Source: CABZJG01 sp902512685 (GTDB taxonomy: Bacteria; Pseudomonadota; Alphaproteobacteria; Rhodobacterales; Rhodobacteraceae). Taken from it: a stretch of DNA of 64,000 nt. The stretch lies in the NCBI GenBank assembly GCA_051201605.1, contig CP179201.1:3844001-3908000 (forward strand), in the 5' to 3' direction. A program made the translations under genes and the position numbers. Below the pieces are notes generated by a model that did no database searches, was not told the origin of the DNA, and saw only the letters and a program-made list of their open reading frames with translations. Position 1 is the first letter of the stretch, and every line of letters starts with the position of its first letter. Shown here in pieces: positions 1 through 8,879 of this stretch.

Positions 1-1
1 G

Positions 2-313
2 GACGGGTTTCCGATTTACGCATTAAACGGAATTATCGATGGTGCGCTGGCCACGGCGCGCGCATCCTACCAGCTTAAATCGGGTCAACGGCCGGGCGGC
101 GATCAACCCGGAGGCGCCTATGACGGCACATTTCTGGAAGATTTTGAATATGTAGAAGGGGCTGGGAATTTAGATCAATGCAATGGCGCATGGACCGTTT
201 CAGCCGAGTTTCCCAGTGGCACTTATGCCTATTTTCTAACCCACGACTATCCGGTCATCCCACGCTGTTTTAAAGGCACGCCGGATGATAGCTTTCGGTT
301 TGCCCAGCGCTAG
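2..313 (+). CDS. YHYH domain-containing protein, C-terminal part
   Basis: The gene enters from the left edge; the reading frame starts at base 2 and stops with TAG at 311-313, leaving about 103 residues. The visible part begins DGFPIYA and continues with LKSGQRPGG, YDGTFLEDFEYV, LDQCNG, PSGTYAYFLT and IPRCFKGTPDDSF. This series is typical of the C-terminal half of YHYH-domain proteins, a secreted family of unknown biochemical role often found in marine bacteria. The N-terminus, including any signal peptide, lies outside the window. It is convergent with the TerB-like gene, with only a few bases between the two stops. Confidence 0.75.
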   Translation, partial: DGFPIYALNGIIDGALATARASYQLKSGQRPGGDQPGGAYDGTFLEDFEYVEGAGNLDQCNGAWTVSAEFPSGTYAYFLTHDYPVIPRCFKGTPDDSFRFAQR

Positions 314-319
314 GGTGGA

Positions 320-817
320 TTAAAGGGTCAAATGCCGCGCCCTTGCGCCGCGCTCGATCGCGGCCGCATGCAGCCGGTCAATGGTCAACTGATAACGCAT
401 TTCTTCCAATAGCCGCAGTTCAGGCTCGCGGATAATACCGTCTGCTGCGGCCACATCACAGCACAGAGCATAAGCGGTTTCATAAAGCTCTTGCGGCAGG
501 TTGGCCTTGACCAAACCAAACAGCGCATCCAGACCGTCTTCTTGCTCAAAAAGGTCAAACACCACCTGCGACATGATGTTGAGCCGGTCGATATCATATT
601 GTGCAAAAATCGGCAGGTTGTTGACTGTGGATTGAATTTTGACCAGTTCAGCGGTCAGAATGTTTTCATCTGAAGCCGATACGGCCATCATCAACACCAC
701 AAGACAATCCTGCGGTGTCATCACATGGGCAAGGTCTTGGGTCAAAATAGCCACCTTTGTTTGTGTTTGTTGCAGTGGAGAATATTGACCTATCTTACTG
801 CTGGCAATAGTAAGCAC
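320..817 (-). CDS. TerB-like (tellurite resistance TerB family) protein
   Basis: A 165-residue, largely helical acidic protein. The central part (LMMAVSASDEN, VFDLFEQEDGLDALFGL, CCDVAAADGIIREPE) has the paired acidic-loop pattern of the TerB/DjlA-type domain, and the C-terminus LHAAAIERGARARHLTL is conserved in alphaproteobacterial members. The biochemical role of this family is not established. The first codon shown is GTG at 817 with no clear ribosome binding site. An internal ATG at 721 (MTPQDCLVVL) is the best alternative, so the start is uncertain. It is divergent from lysK. Confidence 0.65.
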   Translation of the reverse strand: MLTIASSKIGQYSPLQQTQTKVAILTQDLAHVMTPQDCLVVLMMAVSASDENILTAELVKIQSTVNNLPIFAQYDIDRLNIMSQVVFDLFEQEDGLDALFGLVKANLPQELYETAYALCCDVAAADGIIREPELRLLEEMRYQLTIDRLHAAAIERGARARHLTL

Positions 818-863
818 GTAAATGTGACACAGATCGTGTTACAGATAAATTCGGAGAAACGAT

Positions 864-2444
864 ATGTCTGATCTGCGCGACGCTACGCTCAGCGCAAAAG
901 CCTGGCCCTTTGAAGAGGCGCGGCGGGTGCTGAAACGCTATCAAAAAGCGCCGCCGGAAAAGGGCTATGTGCTGTTTCAGACCGGCTATGGGCCGTCGGG
1001 CCTGCCGCATATCGGCACCTTCGGGGAAGTTGCGCGCACTACAATGGTGATGCGGGCGTTTCGCGAAATTAGCGATATTCCCACCAAACTGATTTGTTTT
1101 TCCGATGATCTGGACGGCATGCGCAAAGTGCCGGGCAATATCCCGAACCCCGAAAAACTTGAACCCTTTTTGCAAATGCCGCTGACATCGGTGCCCGATC
1201 CCTTTGGCACCTATGACAGCTTTGGCCATCACAACAACGCCATGCTGCGACGGTTTCTGGACACTTTTGGTTTTGAGTATGAATTTTACTCGGCCACCGA
1301 TTTTTACGGCTCAGGCCGCTTTGACACCGTCTTGTTGAAGGCGGCAGAAAAATATGACGAGATCATGGAAGTGATGCTGGCCAGTTTGCGCGAAGAGCGC
1401 CGCCAGAGCTATTCCATCTTCCTGCCCATCCATCCCGACACCGGCCGCGTGCTCTATGTGCCCATGAAGCACGTTGATGCCGCCAAAGGGACGATCACCT
1501 TTGACGACCAGGATGGGGTTGAGCACACGCTACCGGTCACGGGCGGCAATGTGAAACTGCAATGGAAGCCGGATTTTGGCGCCCGCTGGGCCGCCCTTGG
1601 CGTGGACTTTGAAATGTATGGCAAAGATCATTCCACCAACACCGCCATCTATGACAAAATTTGCCGCATCCTTGGCCACCGCGCGCCCGAGCATTTTTCA
1701 TATGAGCTGTTCTTGGATGAAAACGGGCATAAAATTTCCAAAACGTCGGGCAATGGCGTGTCGATTGACGAATGGCTGACCTATGCCAATACCGAAAGCC
1801 TTTCGTATTTCATGTACCTTAAGCCCAAAACCGCAAAGCGGATGCATTTTGATGTGATCCCGAAAGCGATGGATGAGTATCAACAGCAGCTGCGCGCCTA
1901 TGCAGGTCAGGATACCAAAGCGCGGCTGAACAATCCGGTGTTTCATATTCACGGCCACAATGTGCCAGCGCCAGATATGGTTATATCGTTTAGCATGCTG
2001 CTGAACCTTGCCTCGGTCGCGAATGTCGAAGAGAAAGACCAGCTTTGGGGATTTATCCAGCGCTATGCGCCCAAAGCCTCGGCCGCCACCCACCCGGGGC
2101 TGGATCAGGCGGCAGAATTTGCGGTGCGCTACTATAATGATTTCGTCAAACCGGCCAAAGTTTACCGCGCGCCAAGCGATCTGGAACGCGAAGCGCTTAG
2201 CGATCTGCGTGATCAGCTTTTGGCCTATGATGGGCCTCTGGAGGACGAAGCGCTTCAAAGCCTTGTTTTTGCCTGCGGGCGCGAACGTTTTGATCCGCTG
2301 CGCGACTGGTTCAAAGCCATCTACGAGGTGCTCTTGGGCGCCAGCCAAGGTCCGCGGTTTGGCGGCTTTATTGCCCTTTACGGGGTGGCCGAAACAGCTG
2401 CGTTGATCGAGGCCGCACTGGCGGGCGACTTTTTAAACCACTAA
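864..2444 (+). CDS. lysK: Lysine--tRNA ligase, class I
   Basis: Charges tRNA-Lys with lysine in the cytoplasm using ATP. At 526 residues it has the class I LysRS layout. The HIGH-type nucleotide motif appears as PSGLPHIGTFGEV near residues 45-57 and the KMSKS-type loop as HKISKTSGNG near residue 293. This archaeal-type enzyme replaces the class II LysRS in many Rhodobacteraceae and other alphaproteobacteria. The ATG is preceded by a GGAGAAA ribosome binding site. It appears to be a single-gene unit; the following gene starts about 80 bases downstream with its own ribosome binding site. Confidence 0.95.
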   Translation: MSDLRDATLSAKAWPFEEARRVLKRYQKAPPEKGYVLFQTGYGPSGLPHIGTFGEVARTTMVMRAFREISDIPTKLICFSDDLDGMRKVPGNIPNPEKLEPFLQMPLTSVPDPFGTYDSFGHHNNAMLRRFLDTFGFEYEFYSATDFYGSGRFDTVLLKAAEKYDEIMEVMLASLREERRQSYSIFLPIHPDTGRVLYVPMKHVDAAKGTITFDDQDGVEHTLPVTGGNVKLQWKPDFGARWAALGVDFEMYGKDHSTNTAIYDKICRILGHRAPEHFSYELFLDENGHKISKTSGNGVSIDEWLTYANTESLSYFMYLKPKTAKRMHFDVIPKAMDEYQQQLRAYAGQDTKARLNNPVFHIHGHNVPAPDMVISFSMLLNLASVANVEEKDQLWGFIQRYAPKASAATHPGLDQAAEFAVRYYNDFVKPAKVYRAPSDLEREALSDLRDQLLAYDGPLEDEALQSLVFACGRERFDPLRDWFKAIYEVLLGASQGPRFGGFIALYGVAETAALIEAALAGDFLNH

Positions 2445-2525
2445 ACCGCACAGCGGCATCAGCAGACCGAGAATTGATTTTCGCTGGCGGCGCGCTAGCT
2501 AAAGGTCATCAAAGAGGATGTTGTG

Positions 2526-2927
2526 ATGCGTATATTTGCAATTTTGTGGTTTTTGATAATCATGGGCTCGCCGCTTGCCGCCGGTGAAAAAGAGGATGTT
2601 CAAGCCATCATCAATGGCCAAATCGAAGCCTTTCAACAAGATGACTTTGCCGCCGCCTTTACCTATGCAAGCCCGTCGATCCGATCAATGTTCGGCACGC
2701 CGGAAAACTTTGGCAAGATGGTGCAGCGCGGCTATCCCATGGTCTGGCGACCTAAAAACGTTCGGTTTCTGGGTTTTGAAAGCACGCCCGCCGGGCTGAT
2801 CCAGTCTCTTCAAATTGTCGATCAATCCGGCAAAGTCCATTATCTGCGATATTTTGTCGTCAGCACCAGTAAGGGTTGGAAAATATCAGGCGTGGAGTTC
2901 ATCAATCCCGCAGAGTTTAGCGCCTAG
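2526..2927 (+). CDS. DUF4864 domain-containing secreted protein
   Basis: A 133-residue protein with an N-terminal signal peptide (MRIFAILWFLIIMGSPLAAG, cleavage after the AAG region). The mature part resembles the DUF4864 family: VQAIINGQIEAFQQDDFAAAFTYASP, then FGTPENFGKMVQRGYPMVW and a C-terminal beta-rich half. The fold is expected to be NTF2-like, and the role is unknown. GTG at 2523 directly precedes the ATG; ATG 2526 was chosen for its spacing from the upstream AGAGGA. The product is probably periplasmic. Confidence 0.75.
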   Translation: MRIFAILWFLIIMGSPLAAGEKEDVQAIINGQIEAFQQDDFAAAFTYASPSIRSMFGTPENFGKMVQRGYPMVWRPKNVRFLGFESTPAGLIQSLQIVDQSGKVHYLRYFVVSTSKGWKISGVEFINPAEFSA

Positions 2928-3014
2928 CGCAACCGGGCAGCGTACGCCGCCAAAAGAAATCCTTAAGCAGGGCCGACTAGGCTGGCGCGAAACCGTCAAC
3001 CAAAGAGGCCCTGC

Positions 3015-5300
3015 ATGAGCACATCAAGCTCCCCTCTTCCCAATTTTTCACCCCCCGCATTCAAATCCGGTCTTGCCAATTGGTCAAGCGGCGATGGCTC
3101 TGCCGGCTCGGACAGCTACGCAGAGGTGGCCGAGGCGGCCTATGTGCCCAGTGACAGCGATTTTTCCGGCTGTTTGGAATTGATCAAAACCCACTCGGTA
3201 CAAAAATTGCGCGCTTTTGCAAAAACCCCGATGCGGCCAGAAACCTATCTGCGGATACGCACCCAGATCAAATCGGTGACCGGCAACCTGTCGGCGGTTC
3301 GAATTGCCGGATGGGCTGGCAACGACAGTGACAAATGGGTCAGTGCCGCCACCCAAATAGGGCCGTCTGTGGCGCTCAGCGCGGCCGGAGAGGTGGTTGA
3401 AATTTTCGCCATTGTCGGGCCAGGGCTGCGCGATGGGGTCGATATGGTGTGGGGCTCTGAGCCGACATACGGGCATTTCGGTCTGGATTTAACCGGCGCT
3501 AGCGGCGGCATTGTTCGAATTGATGATTTTGAAATCCAAGATGTCACCGGCCTGTTTCACCGCGAAATGATCAATGTGGTGGATGTGCGCGATTACGGCG
3601 CCTTGGGCGATGGTCAAACTGACAATTACAACGCTTTTGTGGCCGCTGATCAGGCCGCAAACGGGCGCCAATTGCTGGTGCCCGAGGGTCTCTATAACAT
3701 CGGCCGCGGCCTGTCCCTAAGCGCGCCAGTGCAAATTCAGGGGCGGCTTGTGATGCCCGACGATGCGCCTTTGGTGCTGAGTAAATCCTATAACCTGTCC
3801 ACCTATATTGATGCGTTTAAATCAGAAGAGCTCGCCTTTAAAAAAGCCTTTCAGGCTTTGCTCAACAGCGGTGATCACGACTCGCTTGATCTAAGCGGGC
3901 GCACGATCGCCGTCACAGCCCCAATAGATATGCAGGCGGCGGTGTCCAACCGGAGCGAATATGCCCAGCGCCGGGTGATTCGAAACGGTCAGTTTTATGC
4001 CCAAGGGGACACTGCGTGGGAAAATATAGTTGTCAATTCGGTTGCAACCTACGATCAAAATGCATCGCAGGTTTTGAAAAATGTGGTCGATATTGCCAAT
4101 ATCCCGGTCGGGGCCTTGGTCGAAGGCCATGGGGTTGGACGCGAAGTTTATGTTAAATCGAAAAATGTTGCGGCGCAGGAAGTGACCTTATCCGAAGCCT
4201 TATTTGATGCGGATGGCACTCAAAATTTTACTTTTACCAGATTTAAATACCTTTTGGATTTCAGCGGCTTTGAAAAACTGTCAAAATTTTCTCTTCAAAA
4301 CATCGAATTTCAATGCAACACCAAAGCCAGCGGTATCATGCTGGCGCGCACAGGAATTACTTTTCACATCAAAGATTGTTTCATTACCCGGCCCAAGTAC
4401 CGCGGAATGACCTCCATTGGGACCGGCTGTCAGGGCATGCTGGTGGATCGCTGTCATTTTGTGACCGGCGAGGCAAATACCAAGTCCCAGGATCGGATCA
4501 GCATTGTACTCAATGCCAATGGCAATGACGTCAAACTGCGCGAAAACTGGGCCTCGCAGTTTCGCCATTTTGCCATCCTCAGCGGGTCAAACAATATCGT
4601 CAGCGGCAATCATTTTTATCAAGGGGATGGGGTGGCCAATGGCATCCGGCTGGCGGGTTTGGCCATGACCAAATCAAACACGGCCACCACTGTTGTTGGC
4701 AATTATGTGGATAATTGCTTTTTGGAATGGACCAATGAACATGATCCCACACCGGATTTCACCTCAGGTTTCGGCTTTTCGGCGCTTTCCGTCAGTGACA
4801 ATGTCTTTTTAAGCGGTGATGTCGCCGATTGGTTTGCCTATCTTGTGATCAAACCTTTTGGTAGCGGCCACGGGATTTCAAATCTAACGGTTAATGGCAA
4901 TACGTTCCGCTCACTCAACGGGACCATCAACCGGGTGGAACGCATCGACACCAGCTATGCTGATATTGACCGCACCCGTTTGCAGCATATTCAGTTTATG
5001 GGCAATAATTTCAACAATATTAAAACCCGAAGCCAAAACCCTTTGCGCCTGAGCCACACGCAAAATTCAGCCACCTCTGTCTGGTCTGTTAAAACCGGCA
5101 GTCAACTGCCGTTTGGGGGGTATGCACGCGATGTCGAAGCGCTGGTGGCTAAAAGCGAAATCAAGTCATCCTCAAATCAGAAAACCTATCACATGCCCTT
5201 TGTAACCTTGGAAAAAGGCTCGGCCAAAGACCGGGTTAACCTTAATTGGCCTAACCCCGTCAAAGGTACAATGGGGCTCAAGATTAGATGCGATCGCTAA
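3015..5300 (+). CDS. Right-handed beta-helix protein, glycosyl hydrolase 28-related (Pectate_lyase_3 type)
   Basis: A 761-residue protein. Residues 1-190 form an N-terminal beta-sandwich-like module (SGLANWSSGDGSAGSDSY, VRIAGWAG, VDMVWG, YGHFGLDLTG). The segment VVDVRDYGALGDGQTDN near residue 190 is the typical entry into a pectate-lyase-3/GH28-like helix. The remainder has the repeating asparagine- and glycine-rich rungs (LRENWASQFRHFAILSGSNN, VSGNHFYQGDG, VNGNTF) of a right-handed parallel beta-helix. Related proteins are widespread in Rhodobacteraceae. No classical signal peptide is visible, so export, if any, would use another route. Polysaccharide binding or cleavage is inferred from the fold only. 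Confidence 0.75.
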   Translation: MSTSSSPLPNFSPPAFKSGLANWSSGDGSAGSDSYAEVAEAAYVPSDSDFSGCLELIKTHSVQKLRAFAKTPMRPETYLRIRTQIKSVTGNLSAVRIAGWAGNDSDKWVSAATQIGPSVALSAAGEVVEIFAIVGPGLRDGVDMVWGSEPTYGHFGLDLTGASGGIVRIDDFEIQDVTGLFHREMINVVDVRDYGALGDGQTDNYNAFVAADQAANGRQLLVPEGLYNIGRGLSLSAPVQIQGRLVMPDDAPLVLSKSYNLSTYIDAFKSEELAFKKAFQALLNSGDHDSLDLSGRTIAVTAPIDMQAAVSNRSEYAQRRVIRNGQFYAQGDTAWENIVVNSVATYDQNASQVLKNVVDIANIPVGALVEGHGVGREVYVKSKNVAAQEVTLSEALFDADGTQNFTFTRFKYLLDFSGFEKLSKFSLQNIEFQCNTKASGIMLARTGITFHIKDCFITRPKYRGMTSIGTGCQGMLVDRCHFVTGEANTKSQDRISIVLNANGNDVKLRENWASQFRHFAILSGSNNIVSGNHFYQGDGVANGIRLAGLAMTKSNTATTVVGNYVDNCFLEWTNEHDPTPDFTSGFGFSALSVSDNVFLSGDVADWFAYLVIKPFGSGHGISNLTVNGNTFRSLNGTINRVERIDTSYADIDRTRLQHIQFMGNNFNNIKTRSQNPLRLSHTQNSATSVWSVKTGSQLPFGGYARDVEALVAKSEIKSSSNQKTYHMPFVTLEKGSAKDRVNLNWPNPVKGTMGLKIRCDR

Positions 5301-5367
5301 CCTCAGGCTCTGGTCAACCGCCCAGCAACCAAGTATAGCACCACAGGCAGACACTAAGAGGCGCGTG

Positions 5368-6213
5368 ATGACCAATCCCGAGGAGCTGAGCAAAACGATC
5401 ATCGAAGATCGTGCGGCCCGCAGCCAGCCAATTTCAAAACTAGGCTATTTTTGCGCGCCGTTTCGGCCGCAAAACGGCCCACTGTCGGATCTGGTGATCA
5501 AAGTCTATCGCAGCCTGGCCGACGATGCCGCGCTGGATAGTTTGGCCCTGGCGCACACGGACTATGTCGCGCTGCTCAAGCGCACAAATGTGGGACTGCC
5601 GGAAACCGAATTTCATCTGCTTGATCTCGGCGGGCGGCGCACGCCGGTGGTGGTGCAACAGGCGCTTGATGCGCGCAGCATGATGCGCCCGCAATTGATC
5701 GCCGCAGATCGGCAAACTGCCCTAAATCTGATGGACTCCGCGGGCAAGGTCATCGCCGGGTTCTGGAATGCGCTCGAAGAAAGGGATGGACGGGTGGGGT
5801 TTCACCCCTCAATTCGCAACTTTGCCATTGTGGATGGGCGGGCGATGTTTTTTGACACCTTTCCCCCGCTTATCGGATATTCGCGCGATGAAATGGGTGA
5901 CATGCTGTTGCAGTTTTCCGAAAAACGGCTGATGCGCTGGATCGGTCCGGTGCTCAGGCAAAAAGTCACTGGCATTCAGGATGAATGGTACTCGCCGCCC
6001 GAAACGCTGGTCGGATTGGTCGGCAGCGCCTGCCGGCTGCGCCCAGATGACGCCGAGGCGTTTCTCAGCTGGGGGCGCGATTTTGCCCAAAGCGAAATGC
6101 CGCGTTGGTCGGATGAAGTGCTGACCGGTTTAAAGGCGCCGCCGCGCTTGCCCGGTTACTGGACCGGATTTCGCAAATTGCTGGGATTGCAGGGCGAGCC
6201 AAACATTCAATAA
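5368..6213 (+). CDS. DUF6206-like conserved protein
   Basis: A 281-residue soluble protein without signal peptide or membrane segments. The parts LHPSIRNFAIVDGRAMFFDTFPP (about 150-172, here FHPSIRNF) and LVGSACRLRPDDAEAF are conserved in Rhodobacteraceae homologues that I associate with DUF6206. The order 'phosphate-like acceptor segment, HPSIRNF, MFFDTFPP' is reminiscent of the catalytic loop and DxD segment of aminoglycoside-kinase-like folds, but this is an impression and no function is claimed. GTG 5365 lies in frame just before ATG 5368; the ATG fits the AAGAGG ribosome binding site. It follows the beta-helix gene and converges on glpR. Confidence 0.55.
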   Translation: MTNPEELSKTIIEDRAARSQPISKLGYFCAPFRPQNGPLSDLVIKVYRSLADDAALDSLALAHTDYVALLKRTNVGLPETEFHLLDLGGRRTPVVVQQALDARSMMRPQLIAADRQTALNLMDSAGKVIAGFWNALEERDGRVGFHPSIRNFAIVDGRAMFFDTFPPLIGYSRDEMGDMLLQFSEKRLMRWIGPVLRQKVTGIQDEWYSPPETLVGLVGSACRLRPDDAEAFLSWGRDFAQSEMPRWSDEVLTGLKAPPRLPGYWTGFRKLLGLQGEPNIQ

Positions 6214-6219
6214 TTTACT

Positions 6220-6981
6220 CTAAGCGCAAAGATGAACGGCCGTGCCCCAAGCGGCGCAGTGCTCTGCCAAAGACGAGGTGAGCGGCGCATCGGTAAACAC
6301 CGCCGAAAGCGCGCTAAGCGAATTGATCCGCACCGGGGCGCTGCGCTGGAATTTTGACTGATCAGCCACCAAAAATGTCTGCCGCGCTTGTCCGATGATG
6401 GTCTGGCTGACGCCCACCTCTTGAATATCAAAATCCAGAAGATCCCCGTCCTGATCCAGCGCCGAGCAGCCGATCACGGCATAATCCACTTTAAAGCGTT
6501 CAATGCTTTGCTGGGTCAACGTGCCAACCAATCCACCATCTTTGCGCCGCAGAACCCCGCCCGCAAGAATAATTTCACAACTGCTATTGGCCGCCAGAAT
6601 TGACGCCACATTGATATTATTGGTCACCACCATCAGGTTGCGATGCTCAAGCAGCGCCTTGGCCACCGCCTCGGTGGTGGTTCCAATGTTCAAAAACACC
6701 GAACAGTCCGACGGAATATGCGCCGCGCAATCTGCGGCGATGGCCGCCTTGGCTTCGGCATTTAGCTCGCGGCGCTGGCTATAGGCAATATTCACCGTAC
6801 CCGAGGCCACAATCGCGCCGCCATGCACCCGTTCTAACTGACCGGTTTCCGCCAAATCACTGAGATCGCGGCGGATGGTTTGCAGACTGACACTAAAATG
6901 CTCGGCCAAGCCCTCAACCGTGACCTTGCCTTGGCTTCGGGCAATTTCAAGAATATCAGGATGGCGAAAAGTCTGCGACAT
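6220..6981 (-). CDS. glpR: DeoR-family repressor of glycerol-3-phosphate metabolism
   Basis: A 253-residue DeoR-type regulator. The N-terminal winged HTH (VTVEGLAEHFSVSLQTIRRDLSDLAETGQLERVHGG, residues about 19-55, shown in pieces: VEGLAEHFSVSLQTIRRDL) is followed by the DeoR C-terminal sugar-phosphate sensor domain (FLNIGTTTEAVAKAL, VVTNNINVASIL, GCSALDQDGDLLDFD). In this family glycerol-3-phosphate releases the repressor from DNA. It is transcribed away from glpD-glpK across a 225-base intergenic region that holds candidate operators, the usual arrangement for local autoregulated control. Confidence 0.85.
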   Translation of the reverse strand: MSQTFRHPDILEIARSQGKVTVEGLAEHFSVSLQTIRRDLSDLAETGQLERVHGGAIVASGTVNIAYSQRRELNAEAKAAIAADCAAHIPSDCSVFLNIGTTTEAVAKALLEHRNLMVVTNNINVASILAANSSCEIILAGGVLRRKDGGLVGTLTQQSIERFKVDYAVIGCSALDQDGDLLDFDIQEVGVSQTIIGQARQTFLVADQSKFQRSAPVRINSLSALSAVFTDAPLTSSLAEHCAAWGTAVHLCA

Positions 6982-7099
6982 GAAAGCTCCATTTTACCGT
7001 TAGACATCACAGCCCGACCGATCTGGTCAAGCGCAAACCAGCAGGAACTCGGGCAAATGTGGTTTTTAATGGTCGTTTTTGTTCGAAATTGTACTTTTT

Positions 7100-7140
7100 G
7101 ACTTTAAAGCGAGCATATACGCGCGTATAGGGACTTTAAA
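7100..7140. promoter_or_regulatory. Candidate glp operator region: 14-bp palindrome between two direct repeats
   Basis: Between glpR and glpD a perfect 14-bp palindrome, TATACGCGCGTATA, lies at 7116-7129. It is flanked by two identical 9-mers GACTTTAAA at 7100-7108 and 7132-7140, spaced 32 bp (about three helical turns) start to start. The symmetry and position suggest protein binding sites controlling glpD, and perhaps glpR. Which protein binds is unknown; GlpR is the obvious candidate. A further element, TTTTTGTTCGAAATTG, lies just upstream at about 7075-7090. Confidence 0.45.
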
Positions 7141-7206
7141 TCCAGTATTTATCCCAAGTTTTGGCGGTTTTAATTTTTTCAGCCAATCCCCAAATAGGAG
7201 CTCGCC

Positions 7207-8838
7207 GTGCCCAACCAGTCAAGGATGCAACCATTTGATCTTTTTATCATTGGGGGCGGCATTAATGGCTGCGGCATTGCCCGCGATGCTGCTGGTCGCG
7301 GCCTGCGTGTGATGCTGGCCGAAATGAATGATTTTGGCGGAGCCACGTCATCGGCCTCTACAAAGCTGTTTCATGGCGGGCTGCGGTACCTAGAATACTT
7401 CGAATTTAATCTGGTGCGCAAAGCCTTAATTGAACGGGAGGTTCTGCTCAAGGCGATGCCGCATATCAGCTGGCCAATGCGCTTTGTTTTGCCGCTTCAT
7501 AAAGGCATGCGCTTTGATGCGGAAACACCCACCTCGCGGCTTTTGGTGCGGTTCATGCCATGGCTGCGCGGCCGCCGGCCGGATTGGCTGATCCGCTTGG
7601 GGCTGTTTTTATACGACACGCTTGGCGGGCGCGAAATATTGCCCGGCACGGCAGCGCTGGATTTGTGCAGCGATCCGGCGGGCAAACCGTTGCAGGATAA
7701 ATTTGCAAAAGGCTTTGAATATTCCGATTGCTGGATTGAAGACAGCCGGTTGGTGTTGCTAAACGCGCGCGACGCTGAAAAGCGCGGCGCCACCATGCGC
7801 AGCCGTTGCGCCGTTACCAAAGCCGAACGGGTGGGCGATCTTTGGCACATCAGTTTCAAAGACAGCCAGAGCGGCACATCTGAGACCGTTCAGGCAAAGA
7901 TGCTGGTCAATGCCGGCGGGCCCTGGGTCGAAAACATCATCCATCAGACGGCAGGGATTAACTCATCCGAAGGCGTCCGTCTGGTGCGCGGCAGTCATAT
8001 TGTCACCCGCAAGTTATTCGAGCATGACAAAAGTTATTTCTTTCAGGGCAGCGATGGGCGGATTATCTTTGCTATTCCCTATGAACAGGATTTCACCCTG
8101 ATCGGCACCACGGATCAGGATCATAGCAATCCGGACGCCCGCCCCGAATGCAGCGAGGAAGAGCGCGATTATCTGCTGGGTTTTGCCTCGGAATATTTTG
8201 CCAAGCCCGTCACAAAAGAAGACGTAGTCTGGAGCTATTCCGGCGTGCGTCCGCTTTATGATGACGGCGCCAGCTCGGCCTCGGCCGCCACCCGCGATTA
8301 TGTGCTGACCGTCAATCAACCGGATGGGACCGCACCCATATTGAATGTCTTTGGCGGCAAAATCACCACCTACCGCAAACTGGCCGAAAACGCCTTGGTG
8401 GACATCGCACCGTTTTTCCCGAACCTTTCCGGTCCGTGGACGGCCGGCGTGCCTTTGCCCGGCGGCGATCTGGCGGTTGCGGATGTTGAAGACCGCCTTG
8501 CGCAGCTGCTGCGCGATTATCCGTTTTTAACGCCGAGATGGGCGCTGCGGCTGTTTCGCGCCTATGGTACAGAGGCATGGGACATGCTGGGCACAGCACA
8601 AAGCGCAGCGGATTTGGGGCGTGATTTTGGCGCCACATTGAGCGAACAAGAGCTGCGCTGGTCCATTGCCAACGAATATACCAAAACCACTGAGGACATG
8701 ATCTGGCGGCGCTCAAAGCTGGGGCTGCGCCTGTCACAAAAAGAGATCGCCGCGCTTGAAGCGTTTTTCGACGATTATCACAGCAAACCTGAAAAGACAT
8801 CAAAGCGAAAAGCAAAACAGGTTGCGCTTGATCCATAA
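7207..8838 (+). CDS. glpD: Aerobic glycerol-3-phosphate dehydrogenase
   Basis: Oxidises sn-glycerol-3-phosphate to dihydroxyacetone phosphate and passes electrons to quinone at the inner membrane. It has 543 residues with an N-terminal FAD dinucleotide motif FDLFIIGGGINGCGIARDAA, the family segment TSSASTKLFHGGLRYLE, and a C-terminal DAO_C domain. The GTG start at 7207 has an AGGAG ribosome binding site six bases upstream; ATG 7225 is an in-frame alternative but would remove only six residues. glpK follows 41 bases later on the same strand, so the two form an operon. No glycerol facilitator or glycerol-3-phosphate transporter gene is adjacent. Confidence 0.93.
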   Translation: MPNQSRMQPFDLFIIGGGINGCGIARDAAGRGLRVMLAEMNDFGGATSSASTKLFHGGLRYLEYFEFNLVRKALIEREVLLKAMPHISWPMRFVLPLHKGMRFDAETPTSRLLVRFMPWLRGRRPDWLIRLGLFLYDTLGGREILPGTAALDLCSDPAGKPLQDKFAKGFEYSDCWIEDSRLVLLNARDAEKRGATMRSRCAVTKAERVGDLWHISFKDSQSGTSETVQAKMLVNAGGPWVENIIHQTAGINSSEGVRLVRGSHIVTRKLFEHDKSYFFQGSDGRIIFAIPYEQDFTLIGTTDQDHSNPDARPECSEEERDYLLGFASEYFAKPVTKEDVVWSYSGVRPLYDDGASSASAATRDYVLTVNQPDGTAPILNVFGGKITTYRKLAENALVDIAPFFPNLSGPWTAGVPLPGGDLAVADVEDRLAQLLRDYPFLTPRWALRLFRAYGTEAWDMLGTAQSAADLGRDFGATLSEQELRWSIANEYTKTTEDMIWRRSKLGLRLSQKEIAALEAFFDDYHSKPEKTSKRKAKQVALDP

Positions 8839-8879
8839 ATCGGCTGAATTTACCTTAGAAAATCCAAAAAGGTGCTGAC

